Shown: piece after piece, positions 11,265-18,997 of the stretch
How positions within the stretch are numbered: the stretch's first letter is position 1
Layout: each line of letters begins with the position of its first letter
Source: Sphingomonas aerolata
Lineage (GTDB): Bacteria; Pseudomonadota; Alphaproteobacteria; Sphingomonadales; Sphingomonadaceae
Length of the DNA stretch: 64,000 bases
Direction: 5' to 3'
Assembly: GCF_003046295.1 (NCBI RefSeq)
Contig: NZ_PZZN01000003.1
Span: forward strand, 558,001-622,000
Notes under the pieces: generated by a model
The model's database searches: none
What the model was told of the DNA's origin: nothing
The model's input: only the letters and a program-made list of their open reading frames with translations
Program-made: the position numbers and the translations under genes

Positions 11265-12566
11265 GTGGTTGGTGGGTTCGCTTTGGCCTGGATTACCGCC
11301 CTGTTCCTGACGCGACGGGGGATCTGGAAAGACGGATCGGCGCGACTGGCGTTGGTTTCCGGCGCCGGATTGGCGGTGGTACTCGTCGACGATCCAAGCT
11401 TCCTCGGCTGGGTTCTGTTCTGGACGGCTGTCTCGCTTGCCGCACTCCTGCCGCGGCAGCGGTTCGACGATGCGCTCGCCTGGGCGCGCAGGCTCGGATG
11501 GTACGCGATGTCCGCCGCTATTGCGCCGTTCAAGGATGCGGCGCAGCTGTCGATGGTCCACCAGCGTCGAGGACTGCCCTCCAGCGGCTTCCGCGCTATC
11601 GGGGCCGTCGCCGCGTCGCCTCTAGTAGGCGGCGCGACGTTCCTTGGGCTGTTCGCGAGCGCCAACCCGCCAATCGGTCGGGCGTTTTCGCAAATCGTGC
11701 TGCCGGATCCGTGGGCGACAACGTGGCGCACGCTGTTCGGCCTGTGCGTGTTGATGACCGTCTGGGCAAGCCTGAGGCCAAGTCCTCACACGACGGGGCC
11801 ATCGCGTTTTGGCGATCACTCGATTGGTACGGTGTTCGATCCGGCGGTGGCGCAGCTGACCCTCTTACTCGTGACGTTCAATATGGTCATCGCGGTTGAG
11901 AATGGGCTCGACATTTTGTTCCTGTCGAGCGGCGCGGGAATGCCCTCGGGCGTGACGATGGCGGACTATGCGCACCGTGGCACGTATTCGTTGAGCGTAA
12001 CGGCAGCGCTCGCCGGCGTATTCGTGCTGTTGGCATTACGTCCGGGCAGTACAGCCGCGTCGCGTCCGCTGGTGCGGCGGCTGGTGACGGTCTGGCTCGT
12101 CCAGAACCTGCTGCTGGTCGCGTCGAGTGCATTGCGAACGCTCGATTATGTCGACGCCTACGGGATGACGGTGCTTCGACTGTCGGCACTCGCATGGATG
12201 GGGCTTGTGGCCACGGGCCTGGCGCTGATCGGCTGGCAATTGCTTTTCAATAGGTCGGCAGCGTGGCTGATCAACGCCAATGCGCTGGCGGCTGTGACTG
12301 TGTTGGTGACGGCGAGCGTCGTGGATCTTGGCGCGGTCGCGGCGACTTGGAATGTCCGCACAGCGCTCAAAATGGGTAAGGCGGGGCCGCCGCGCGACCT
12401 TTGCTATATGGGGCTGCTGGGGCCATCGTCGCTCGCCTCGCTGGCGAAGCTGGAGCAGCATGCACGCGAGCCGCAGCTGCGCGATCGTCTGACGTATCTG
12501 CGGTGGGAACGTCAGACCGAAACGGCAGATGCGGAGGCCGATTGGCGTCTGTGGACCCCGCTGTGA
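11265..12566 (+). CDS. DUF4153/DUF4173-type polytopic membrane protein (5' end frameshifted)
   Basis: The 433-residue product has about ten to twelve hydrophobic segments and the layout of the DUF4153/DUF4173 membrane proteins: GGFALAWITALFL at the start, FNMVIAVENGLDILFL in the middle, AHRGTYSLSVTAALAG, and a soluble C-terminal tail. Function unknown. The only in-frame standard start is a GTG at 11265, yet the reading frame is meaningful upstream (ALPFLAEILIDDGNG), where no start exists before a TGA. An ATG at 11204 with GGAAG upstream lies one frame away; removing one G at 11216-11217 would join it to give MAKIALPFLAEIL. A 1-nt insertion or sequence error is therefore likely. Confidence 0.78.
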   Translation: MVGGFALAWITALFLTRRGIWKDGSARLALVSGAGLAVVLVDDPSFLGWVLFWTAVSLAALLPRQRFDDALAWARRLGWYAMSAAIAPFKDAAQLSMVHQRRGLPSSGFRAIGAVAASPLVGGATFLGLFASANPPIGRAFSQIVLPDPWATTWRTLFGLCVLMTVWASLRPSPHTTGPSRFGDHSIGTVFDPAVAQLTLLLVTFNMVIAVENGLDILFLSSGAGMPSGVTMADYAHRGTYSLSVTAALAGVFVLLALRPGSTAASRPLVRRLVTVWLVQNLLLVASSALRTLDYVDAYGMTVLRLSALAWMGLVATGLALIGWQLLFNRSAAWLINANALAAVTVLVTASVVDLGAVAATWNVRTALKMGKAGPPRDLCYMGLLGPSSLASLAKLEQHAREPQLRDRLTYLRWERQTETADAEADWRLWTPL

Positions 12567-12687
12567 CGGGCTGATCCTGCCGCCGCCCAGGATAGAGATT
12601 CTATCAGCGCCGCCGTCCGCTCCGACGCCGAACACGCCCTCACTTGCCGCTTTGTCGAAGACGGTAACAGTATTGAATAGGTCGCGC

Positions 12688-12763
12688 TGGTGGAGCCGAG
12701 GGGAATCGAACCCCTGACCTCTGCAGTGCGATTGCAGCGCTCTCCCATCTGAGCTACGGCCCC
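12688..12763 (-). tRNA. tRNA-Ala (anticodon CGC)
   Basis: A 76-nt cloverleaf on the minus strand. The acceptor GGGGCCG pairs with CGGCTCC (one G-T), the discriminator is A, and CCA is encoded. The anticodon stem CTGCA/TGCAG encloses ATCGCAC, giving anticodon CGC for the Ala codon GCG, which is common in this GC-rich genome. The T arm reads GGGGTTCGATTCCCC. Confidence 0.96.
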
Positions 12764-13044
12764 GCGCGGTCCGGCGACGCCGGATCTTGCGATATTAGCG
12801 ATGGCGCCGCCGGCTTGCAATCCACCGCCGCGCTCTCCCCCTCATGTTTTGGACACGGGACATTCATCGCGAACGCCGCTCGCACGGGCGCACCCGGCAA
12901 CGGCCGGCGGAACTTCGATCAGGGCGCGGGCGATTGACGGGTAGGCTCGCTGTAGACGGGCACGTCATGTGTGCTCTGCCGCTTGGCGGGGGATCCGTTC
13001 TGCGCCATACCCGAGTCATGAAACCTCAACGACAGGAGTCAAGA

Positions 13045-14046
13045 ATGTCCCGTGCATGGAGCCTGAAGACGCGTCCACAAGGCATGCCAAAGCATACCGA
13101 CTTTGAGATGATCGACGTTTCACAGTCCGAACTGGCCGACGGCGAAGTGCGCATCGCCAACCGCTGGCTCTCGGTCGATCCCTATATGCGCGGTCGCATG
13201 AACGACGTGAAAAGCTACACCCCGCCGTTCGAGCTGGGCAAGCCGATGCAGGGCGGTGCGATCGGCGAAGTCGTGGAAAGCCGGGCCGAGGGTCTCAAGG
13301 CGGGTGATCTCGTCCAGCATATGGCGGGGTGGCGCGACGAAGCGACGCTGCCGGCAAACCAGGTCCAGAAGCTGCCGGATCTGGCGGTCGATCCACAGGC
13401 ATTTCTGGGGCAGCTCGGCATGCCGGGCATGACCGCCTATTTCGGTTTGCTCGAGGTTGCCGCTGCCAAGTCCGGCGATACCGTCTTCGTTTCGGCCGCG
13501 GCGGGCGCGGTGGGCTCGACCGTCGTTCAGGTCGCCAAGGCCAAGGGCATGACGGTGATCGGCTCGGCAGGCGGCGCGGACAAATGCGCCTGCGTCAAGT
13601 CGCTCGGCGCTGATGCCGTGATCGACTACAAGTCCGGTACGCCGGTCGTGAAAGCTCTAGGCGAAGCTGTGGCCGCGCTCGGGTCGGGCGGCATTGACGT
13701 GTATTTTGATAATGTCGGCGGCGAACATCTCGATGCGGCATTGGCGCACGCCAAGCTGCACGCCCGGTTCGCGATCTGTGGCATGATCGACGTCTACAAC
13801 AGCGGCGCGGCGACTGAACTGCGCTATCTCGCAAGGCTGATCGGTAACCGTATCCAGATCCGCGGCTTCATCGTCAGCGATTTCATGGATCGGGCTGCGG
13901 AGTTCTATACGGACATGGGCGCCCTGCTGAAGGCGGGCACGTTGCAGCGGCAGGAAACCGTGCATGATGGCCTCGACGCAATGCCCGACGCGTTTCTCGG
14001 ACTGTTTTCGGGTGGAAATACCGGCAAGATGCTCGTCAAGCTCTGA
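13045..14046 (+). CDS. CurA-type NADP-dependent oxidoreductase (MDR superfamily)
   Basis: The 333-residue product is a zinc-free medium-chain reductase like curcumin reductase CurA: SVDPYMRGRM near residues 44-53, MPGMTAYFGLLE, then the Rossmann motif VSAAAGAVGSTVVQ and YFDNVGG. Such enzymes reduce the double bond of enones with NADPH. The ATG at 13045 has AGGAG eight bases upstream; the frame is open to 12844 but that part is not homologous-looking. Transcription ends at the perfect hairpin at 14054-14081. The physiological substrate cannot be told from sequence. Confidence 0.92.
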   Translation: MSRAWSLKTRPQGMPKHTDFEMIDVSQSELADGEVRIANRWLSVDPYMRGRMNDVKSYTPPFELGKPMQGGAIGEVVESRAEGLKAGDLVQHMAGWRDEATLPANQVQKLPDLAVDPQAFLGQLGMPGMTAYFGLLEVAAAKSGDTVFVSAAAGAVGSTVVQVAKAKGMTVIGSAGGADKCACVKSLGADAVIDYKSGTPVVKALGEAVAALGSGGIDVYFDNVGGEHLDAALAHAKLHARFAICGMIDVYNSGAATELRYLARLIGNRIQIRGFIVSDFMDRAAEFYTDMGALLKAGTLQRQETVHDGLDAMPDAFLGLFSGGNTGKMLVKL

Positions 14047-14053
14047 GCATTTA

Positions 14054-14081
14054 GCCCCCTCCCGGTAGTGCGGGAGGGGGC
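14054..14081. terminator. Hairpin terminator between the convergent reductase and metallopeptidase genes
   Basis: Perfect 11-bp arms (14054-14064 and 14071-14081) with a 6-base loop, all G/C rich, followed by ATTCATTCA. It lies 7 bases from the reductase stop and 6 bases before the stop of the opposite gene, so it probably serves both. Confidence 0.8.
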
Positions 14082-14087
14082 ATTCAT

Positions 14088-15020
14088 TCAGATCGCGCCG
14101 GAGAAGGTGTCGCACACCTTCGGGTCCCCGCTGTCTAGACCACGGCGAAGCCAGGTCTGACGCTGCGCCGAGGTGCCGTGCGTGAAGCTGTCCGGCACGA
14201 CCCGGCCCTGAGCCTGCTTCTGAAGCGTGTCGTCGCCGATCGCCTGCGCAGCGGTCATGCCCTCCTCGATGTCACCGGGTTCGAGACGATCGCGATTGGC
14301 GGCCGCCCAGACACCGGCGAAACAGTCCGCCTGGAGCTCCAGACGAACCGACAGCGCATTACCCTCGCTCGAACCAGCGCGCTGCTGCGCGCGTGAAACC
14401 TGGCTCGACGTGCCGACCAGATTCTGGATGTGGTGACCGAATTCATGCGCGATGACGTAATCCTGCGCAAAGTCACCGCGTGCGCCGAACCGGTTGGCCA
14501 ACTCATCGAAGAAGCTGGTGTCGAGAAAGATTCCGTTGTCGGTCGGGCAGTAGAAGGGCCCCATCGCCGCTTGTGCCGCGCCGCAGCCTGAACGGCCATT
14601 CTCGTCGAAGAAGCTGAGCTTGGGCGCCTGGAATTGCTCGCCGTTCTTCGCGAAGATCGCGGCCCAGGTCTTCTGCGCCGAGCTGAAGGCGTTGCACGCG
14701 GCGCGTCGCTCGGGGTTCAGCGTGCAGATCGACTGCGCGTCGGTGCCGGAACCCTGTTCGCCGCCGCGACCGGCCCCACCTTGCGTTATCTGCCCGGAGG
14801 GTGCGCTGGGCGACGAGCCGCCACCCAGCATGCCACCGATATTGCCGAGGCCGCCGAACAGCGCCATCACGATCAACACGACGACGATGCCGCCGCACCC
14901 GAAACGGCTGCCGATCAGCGGCAGAAGGCCGAACAGAAGGCCGCCGCCTCCGCCGCCCGAACCGCCGCCGCGGCCCTGATCCTCGACGTTGATGTTAGGG
15001 TCGAAATCATCGAGCCGCAT
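14088..15020 (-). CDS. ypfJ: YpfJ/KPN_02809-type neutral zinc metallopeptidase
   Basis: The 310-residue product begins MRLDDFDPNINVEDQ, typical of this family, followed by a Gly-rich stretch and a membrane helix (about 45-75, CGGIVVVLIVMALFGGLG). The C-terminal domain carries the zincin motif HEFGHH in DYVIAHEFGHHIQNL and the GDIEEGMTAAQAIGDD segment, so it is probably a membrane-anchored peptidase facing the periplasm. The frame is open to 15080 but MRLDDF fits the family start. The substrate is unknown. Confidence 0.9.
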   Translation of the reverse strand: MRLDDFDPNINVEDQGRGGGSGGGGGGLLFGLLPLIGSRFGCGGIVVVLIVMALFGGLGNIGGMLGGGSSPSAPSGQITQGGAGRGGEQGSGTDAQSICTLNPERRAACNAFSSAQKTWAAIFAKNGEQFQAPKLSFFDENGRSGCGAAQAAMGPFYCPTDNGIFLDTSFFDELANRFGARGDFAQDYVIAHEFGHHIQNLVGTSSQVSRAQQRAGSSEGNALSVRLELQADCFAGVWAAANRDRLEPGDIEEGMTAAQAIGDDTLQKQAQGRVVPDSFTHGTSAQRQTWLRRGLDSGDPKVCDTFSGAI

Positions 15021-15189
15021 GGTCTTAAGACTTTCATTCTGGAGTGGTAACGAAATGCATGGGACGATGCGGAGTTGCATCCGATTGGCTTGCCGGGTCT
15101 AATCGTATTCTGCCGACCTTTGGAAGGCATGACAAAGCGTTGTACGGCGAGCGGGGCGTTCCGGCCGCGTCAAGATGGGGGACGAGACA

Positions 15190-15975
15190 ATGTTTCTGGC
15201 GGGCAGGACGGCGGTCATCACCGGATCCACATCGGGGATCGGTCTTGCCTATGCGCGAGCCTTTGCGGGGGAGGGGGCCTGCGTCGTTCTCAACGGCTTT
15301 GGCGACGCCGCGACGATCGAGGCGGAGCGTGTGGCGCTGAGCACGATCAGCGGCGCGACCGCGCTTTACGATGCCGCTGACATGACCCGCCCCGACGAGA
15401 TTGCCGCACTGGTCGAGCGCGCGGTCGCGGAAACGGGGAATTGCGATATCGTCGTCAACAATGCGGGCATCCAGCATGTCGCGGGAATTGCGGATTTTCC
15501 CGTCGCGACCTTCGATAGGATCATCGCGATCAACATGGCGTCGGCCTGGCACATGATGCGGGCGGCGATTCCGCATATGCGGCGCCGAGGCTGGGGCCGG
15601 ATCATCTCGACCGCGTCGGCGCATTCGCTGGTCGCTAGCCCGAACAAGTCGGCCTATGTCATGGCAAAGCATGCCATCGCCGGACTGACCAAGACGATCG
15701 CACTCGAAACCGCGACCGACAACATCACGGTCAACTGCATCTCGCCCGGCTATGTCTGGACGCCGCTGGTCGAGGATCAGATTCCGGATACGATGGCGGC
15801 GCGGGGGATGACACGCGAGCAGGTCGTGAACGACATTCTGCTCGCCGCGCAACCGACCAAGGCCTTCGTCACGCCGGAGCAGGTCGCAGCGCTCGCACTC
15901 TTCCTGTGCCGCGACGAGGCTAGCGCGATGACCGGCGCAAATCTGTCGATGGACGGCGGTTGGACGGCAGCATGA
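15190..15975 (+). CDS. bdhA: 3-hydroxybutyrate dehydrogenase
   Basis: The 261-residue short-chain dehydrogenase has the NAD-binding TGSTSGIG (11-18), NNAGIQH, and the catalytic Ser with Tyr-x3-Lys in SAYVMAKHA. NNAGIQHV, the RGWGRII segment and VWTPLVEDQIP are typical of BdhA, which oxidises (R)-3-hydroxybutyrate to acetoacetate when polyhydroxybutyrate is mobilised. The ATG at 15190 is preferred, with GGGGGACGAG upstream; an in-frame ATG at 15175 is an alternative. The stop overlaps the start of the following lipoprotein gene (ATGA). Confidence 0.92.
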   Translation: MFLAGRTAVITGSTSGIGLAYARAFAGEGACVVLNGFGDAATIEAERVALSTISGATALYDAADMTRPDEIAALVERAVAETGNCDIVVNNAGIQHVAGIADFPVATFDRIIAINMASAWHMMRAAIPHMRRRGWGRIISTASAHSLVASPNKSAYVMAKHAIAGLTKTIALETATDNITVNCISPGYVWTPLVEDQIPDTMAARGMTREQVVNDILLAAQPTKAFVTPEQVAALALFLCRDEASAMTGANLSMDGGWTAA

Positions 15976-16676
15976 CAGGTGTCGGCGGTGCCCGTGTCGA
16001 CGCGCGACGCGCGATCGGGGCGTTGGCGACATGCGTCTTGCTCGTCGCCTGCGGGGGCGGAAAACGGATCGCCAGCGCGCCGCCCCCCGAAGTCGAGCGA
16101 ACCGATCCCACCGGACGAGGGGCGGGATGGCGCACGGCAGCAACGGTTGCCGACCGCGCAAGGCTGCGCGACTGGCGCGATGCGTGGATGGATGCGCTTG
16201 CGCAGATCCCGCAGCGTGAAATTGCCGCGGATCCTCAATTGTTCGATCCGGACCGGGCACTCCCCGATCCGTTGCCACCGATCGGCACCTATCGGTGTCG
16301 CACGATCAAGCTCGGGGCGCCGGGAGCGGGCGCGTCACGCTTCATTGCCTATGGCTGGTTCTCGTGCCGCATCGAACAGCCTGCACGCACGGGGGGAGAC
16401 GGGGAACTGACGTTCAAGCGGCTGGGGGGATCGCAACGTCCGTCCGGGACGCTATACCGCGAATCGCGGGCAGATGCGGCTCCGCGACCGCGTGCGATCT
16501 TCCTCGGCAGCATGGCGTTGGGCGACGAACAGCGTCCGATGCGCTACGGCACCGACCCAAATCGCGACCTGGCGGGTGTGATGGAGCGCATCGGTGACCG
16601 GCGCTGGCGGCTGATACTGCCGCATCCACGCTTCGAATCTCTACTCGACATCGTCGAGATCGTACCGATGGAGTAG
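15972..16676 (+). CDS. DUF4893-type lipoprotein
   Basis: The 234-residue product has an N-terminal hydrophobic segment ending VLLVACGGG, a probable lipoprotein site. The rest (RLRDWRDAWMDAL, GTYRCRTIKLG, RFIAYGWFSCRIE, RRWRLILPHPRFESLLDIVEI) resembles the DUF4893 family of sphingomonads, whose function is unknown. Its ATG overlaps the bdhA stop, so it is translationally coupled. It is the last host gene before the island; its stop is 37 bases left of the left attachment repeat. Confidence 0.8.
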   Translation: MTGVGGARVDARRAIGALATCVLLVACGGGKRIASAPPPEVERTDPTGRGAGWRTAATVADRARLRDWRDAWMDALAQIPQREIAADPQLFDPDRALPDPLPPIGTYRCRTIKLGAPGAGASRFIAYGWFSCRIEQPARTGGDGELTFKRLGGSQRPSGTLYRESRADAAPRPRAIFLGSMALGDEQRPMRYGTDPNRDLAGVMERIGDRRWRLILPHPRFESLLDIVEIVPME

Positions 16677-16712
16677 ACCCGGCATCTCCGTATCGCTGCG
16701 ACACTGCGCAAC

Positions 16713-16731
16713 ATGGTCGGGGAGACAGGAT
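16713..16731 (+). repeat. Left attachment site (attL), copy of the tRNA-Pro 3' end
   Basis: Nineteen bases, ATGGTCGGGGAGACAGGAT, identical to 30325-30343. Bases 16714-16731 equal the last 18 nt of tRNA-Pro(TGG) read on the other strand, including the encoded CCA, the discriminator, the acceptor strand and the start of the T stem. Flanking bases differ on both sides of the two copies, which marks the exchange boundary. The integrase gene starts 81 bases to the right. Confidence 0.92.
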
Positions 16732-16811
16732 CGGAAGAGCTAACGTAGCAGTCCGTCATTTCCCCTAAGTAGCATCAGGACTAACGGTTTTCCGCCGATC
16801 GATGGTGTGCC

Positions 16812-18620
16812 ATGCCACGCGCATATGCTACGCAACCCTATCCACCGGGGCTTCGAATGAGCCTCTCCTGCTATCTCTGCAAACGCGATAACTCGCAGCA
16901 CTGGCAGCTTCGAATGATGGTTCCGAAAGCGCTGCGCCCAGCAATCGGGCGTAGGGAGTTCACGCGGTCGTTAGGGGTAACCGACAAGAAACAGGCGGAA
17001 GCGCTTGCGTACCCAATCCTTGGCCAATGGAAGGCTACCATCGCTGCCGCATCGACGCCTTCGGTTGCGGCAACGCTACCGGAATCTTCGACCTCCTACG
17101 TACCCTCATCGCGAGAGCTAGAAGAGGTCGCCGTAACCGTGGGCTATGAGGAAGCAGGGCGTAGGGTAAGCGACCTAATTCGGTCCAAAGCCCGCGTCAG
17201 CGAAGATGCGTATCGGGCCTTAGCGCCAGAGTTCCAACGGAGGCATACAAATGCCCTTCGGTGCTTCCACGCGGAAGACCACACTTATTGGGAAGCCGTC
17301 GCCCGGCGAGCGGCTAGCAGCCGTGGTTGGTGTCTGCCGGATGACAGCCTTGAATTCCGTAGCTTTGTCGAAAGCCTAGCCAAATGCGGCATCGAGCTTT
17401 TCGCTAGCGCACAAGCCAAAGTAGAAGGCAGGGCGGACGACTTTCGTCCGTCCGCATACGTGCGCAATGCTATCGAGCGTCGTGGGGAACGGCTACCGAA
17501 AGGGGAGGGGTTGCTCGAAATGTTTGACAAGTATCGGACGCAACGCCTGTCAGAGGGACGGAAAAAGGCGGACACTCTTAACCAAGATCGTAAGGTGATC
17601 GAGCTTCTGTCCGACTATGTTGGAGAAAATCGCTCGATTGATTCGCTAAAGAAGTCGGAATTGAGAGAGTGGCGGAACGCAGTAGCCGCGCTCCCATCGG
17701 CCTATAAGAAGCGCGCCGCTTATGAAGGTCTATCTATCCAACAGGCGGTCGAGAAAGCGCACCAGACGAACGAACGTGGAATTAGCCTCATCACAGTTAA
17801 TAAGTACCTGTCTGCCGTCTCTGCCCTCTACATTTGGGCGTTGCGCGAGGGGTACGTTAACGAGAACCCCTGTACCGGGTTGTTCTACGATGCCGACAAG
17901 AGGAAAAATTCTCGTCCGCCGTTCAGCGCTGACCAGCTTAATACGATCCTACGATCGCCGTTGTTCGTCGGCTTCGTTGGTCCCAAGGAAGAACATAAAG
18001 TTGGACAATGCAGAGCAGACGATTGGCGTTATTGGTTGCCTCTTATCTGCCTTTTCACTGGCGCACGGATTGGAGAGGTCGCCCAAATCCGATTGTCGGA
18101 CGTAAGATTTGAAGATGGCGAATGGTACTTCCTGATCGCCAATGACGATGAAGCAGGACTTTCGACTAAGAACAAGCAATCCCGGATAGCCCCGATGCAT
18201 TCGTTGCTACGGAGTATTGGGTTCTTAGAATTTGTCGATCGCCAGAAGCGCGGTGCCAATCCGCAAAAGGACAATCCTCTATTTCCCGATTTGGTCCGTA
18301 ATGATCGGGGGCAAGCAGGATTGCCGTCGCGGTTCTGGCGAGACTACTTAAAACGGATTGGGATTAAGAATGGTCCTGATGGATTTGGGAGTCATTCGTT
18401 CCGGCACGGCTTGGCCGATCAACTTCGGCAATCGGGGTGCTTTGATAACGAGGTTGCGGTTGCGATCGGTCATAAACAAACGTCTGTAACAAGCGGCTAC
18501 GGCCGAACCAGACAAGGCTCGGCTATGAAGCTCAACCAAATGATTGAAAGTGCTAAGTTTCAAGGCGTCGATTTCAGTGGCCTCATTGCGAATGCGCGCG
18601 TCTTCGAAGGAGATAGCTGA
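16812..18620 (+). CDS. Tyrosine recombinase (phage-type integrase) of the island
   Basis: The 602-residue product carries the catalytic set of tyrosine recombinases: Arg419 in TGARIGE, His528 and Arg531 in HSFRH, His554 in IGHK, and the nucleophile Tyr563 in TSGYGR; a Lys lies in the intervening hairpin (STKNKQ). The N-terminus (YLCKRDNSQHWQLRMMVPKALR) is the DUF6538-like arm-binding start common in integrases of proteobacterial islands, and a SAM-like core-binding region occupies about 235-350. It sits beside attL and should catalyse integration into tRNA-Pro. An in-frame ATG at 16857 is an alternative start. All catalytic residues are present, so it may be active. Confidence 0.95.
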   Translation: MPRAYATQPYPPGLRMSLSCYLCKRDNSQHWQLRMMVPKALRPAIGRREFTRSLGVTDKKQAEALAYPILGQWKATIAAASTPSVAATLPESSTSYVPSSRELEEVAVTVGYEEAGRRVSDLIRSKARVSEDAYRALAPEFQRRHTNALRCFHAEDHTYWEAVARRAASSRGWCLPDDSLEFRSFVESLAKCGIELFASAQAKVEGRADDFRPSAYVRNAIERRGERLPKGEGLLEMFDKYRTQRLSEGRKKADTLNQDRKVIELLSDYVGENRSIDSLKKSELREWRNAVAALPSAYKKRAAYEGLSIQQAVEKAHQTNERGISLITVNKYLSAVSALYIWALREGYVNENPCTGLFYDADKRKNSRPPFSADQLNTILRSPLFVGFVGPKEEHKVGQCRADDWRYWLPLICLFTGARIGEVAQIRLSDVRFEDGEWYFLIANDDEAGLSTKNKQSRIAPMHSLLRSIGFLEFVDRQKRGANPQKDNPLFPDLVRNDRGQAGLPSRFWRDYLKRIGIKNGPDGFGSHSFRHGLADQLRQSGCFDNEVAVAIGHKQTSVTSGYGRTRQGSAMKLNQMIESAKFQGVDFSGLIANARVFEGDS

Positions 18621-18997
18621 AAGTATCGGCGACGCGGACTTGGCGTAAGGTCATAGAATGGGGAGGTGGGATTTGGTCACAAGACCCGTCTCAAAGATAT
18701 TCTGTGAAGATTATCGTTCTTATCCCGCATCCGTGACTAAGAAGCCGACCTAACTAACAGATGAAAGACTGCTGACAAGAGGCAAGCATAATCATTCCAA
18801 ATGATTTTGTTAAGTCCGGTTGATTATAGCTGCATATTAACCCGATAATCAACTAATTAGCTAAACATAACATATAGTTATCTAAAGTTATGAAAGCGTA
18901 AGCTTGTAACTAAGATTTATTACTAGCTGTTGCTTACCGCAAATTTCCTGTCATCTGGCTTGGCTCCGGCGGCATTCCGCCGCCCTTTGGAGTCAAT
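18621..18997. other. AT-rich non-coding region between integrase and polymerase-like gene
   Basis: About 375 bases. The part 18790-18950 is strongly AT-rich with repeated short motifs: AGTTAT twice about 11 bases apart, an ATAAC/GTTAT inverted pair around them, and several TTAG/CTAA words. A short GGCGG/CCGCC hairpin and a TTTGGAG ribosome site lead into the ATG at 18998. It may hold the promoter of the next gene and possibly binding sites or an origin for the element. No excisionase-like small gene was found. Confidence 0.45.

Noticed and set aside
12512..12820. Minus frame crossing tRNA-Ala (product with GAVAQMGERCNRTAEVR)
   Set aside because: The peptide is the known spurious translation of a tRNA gene.
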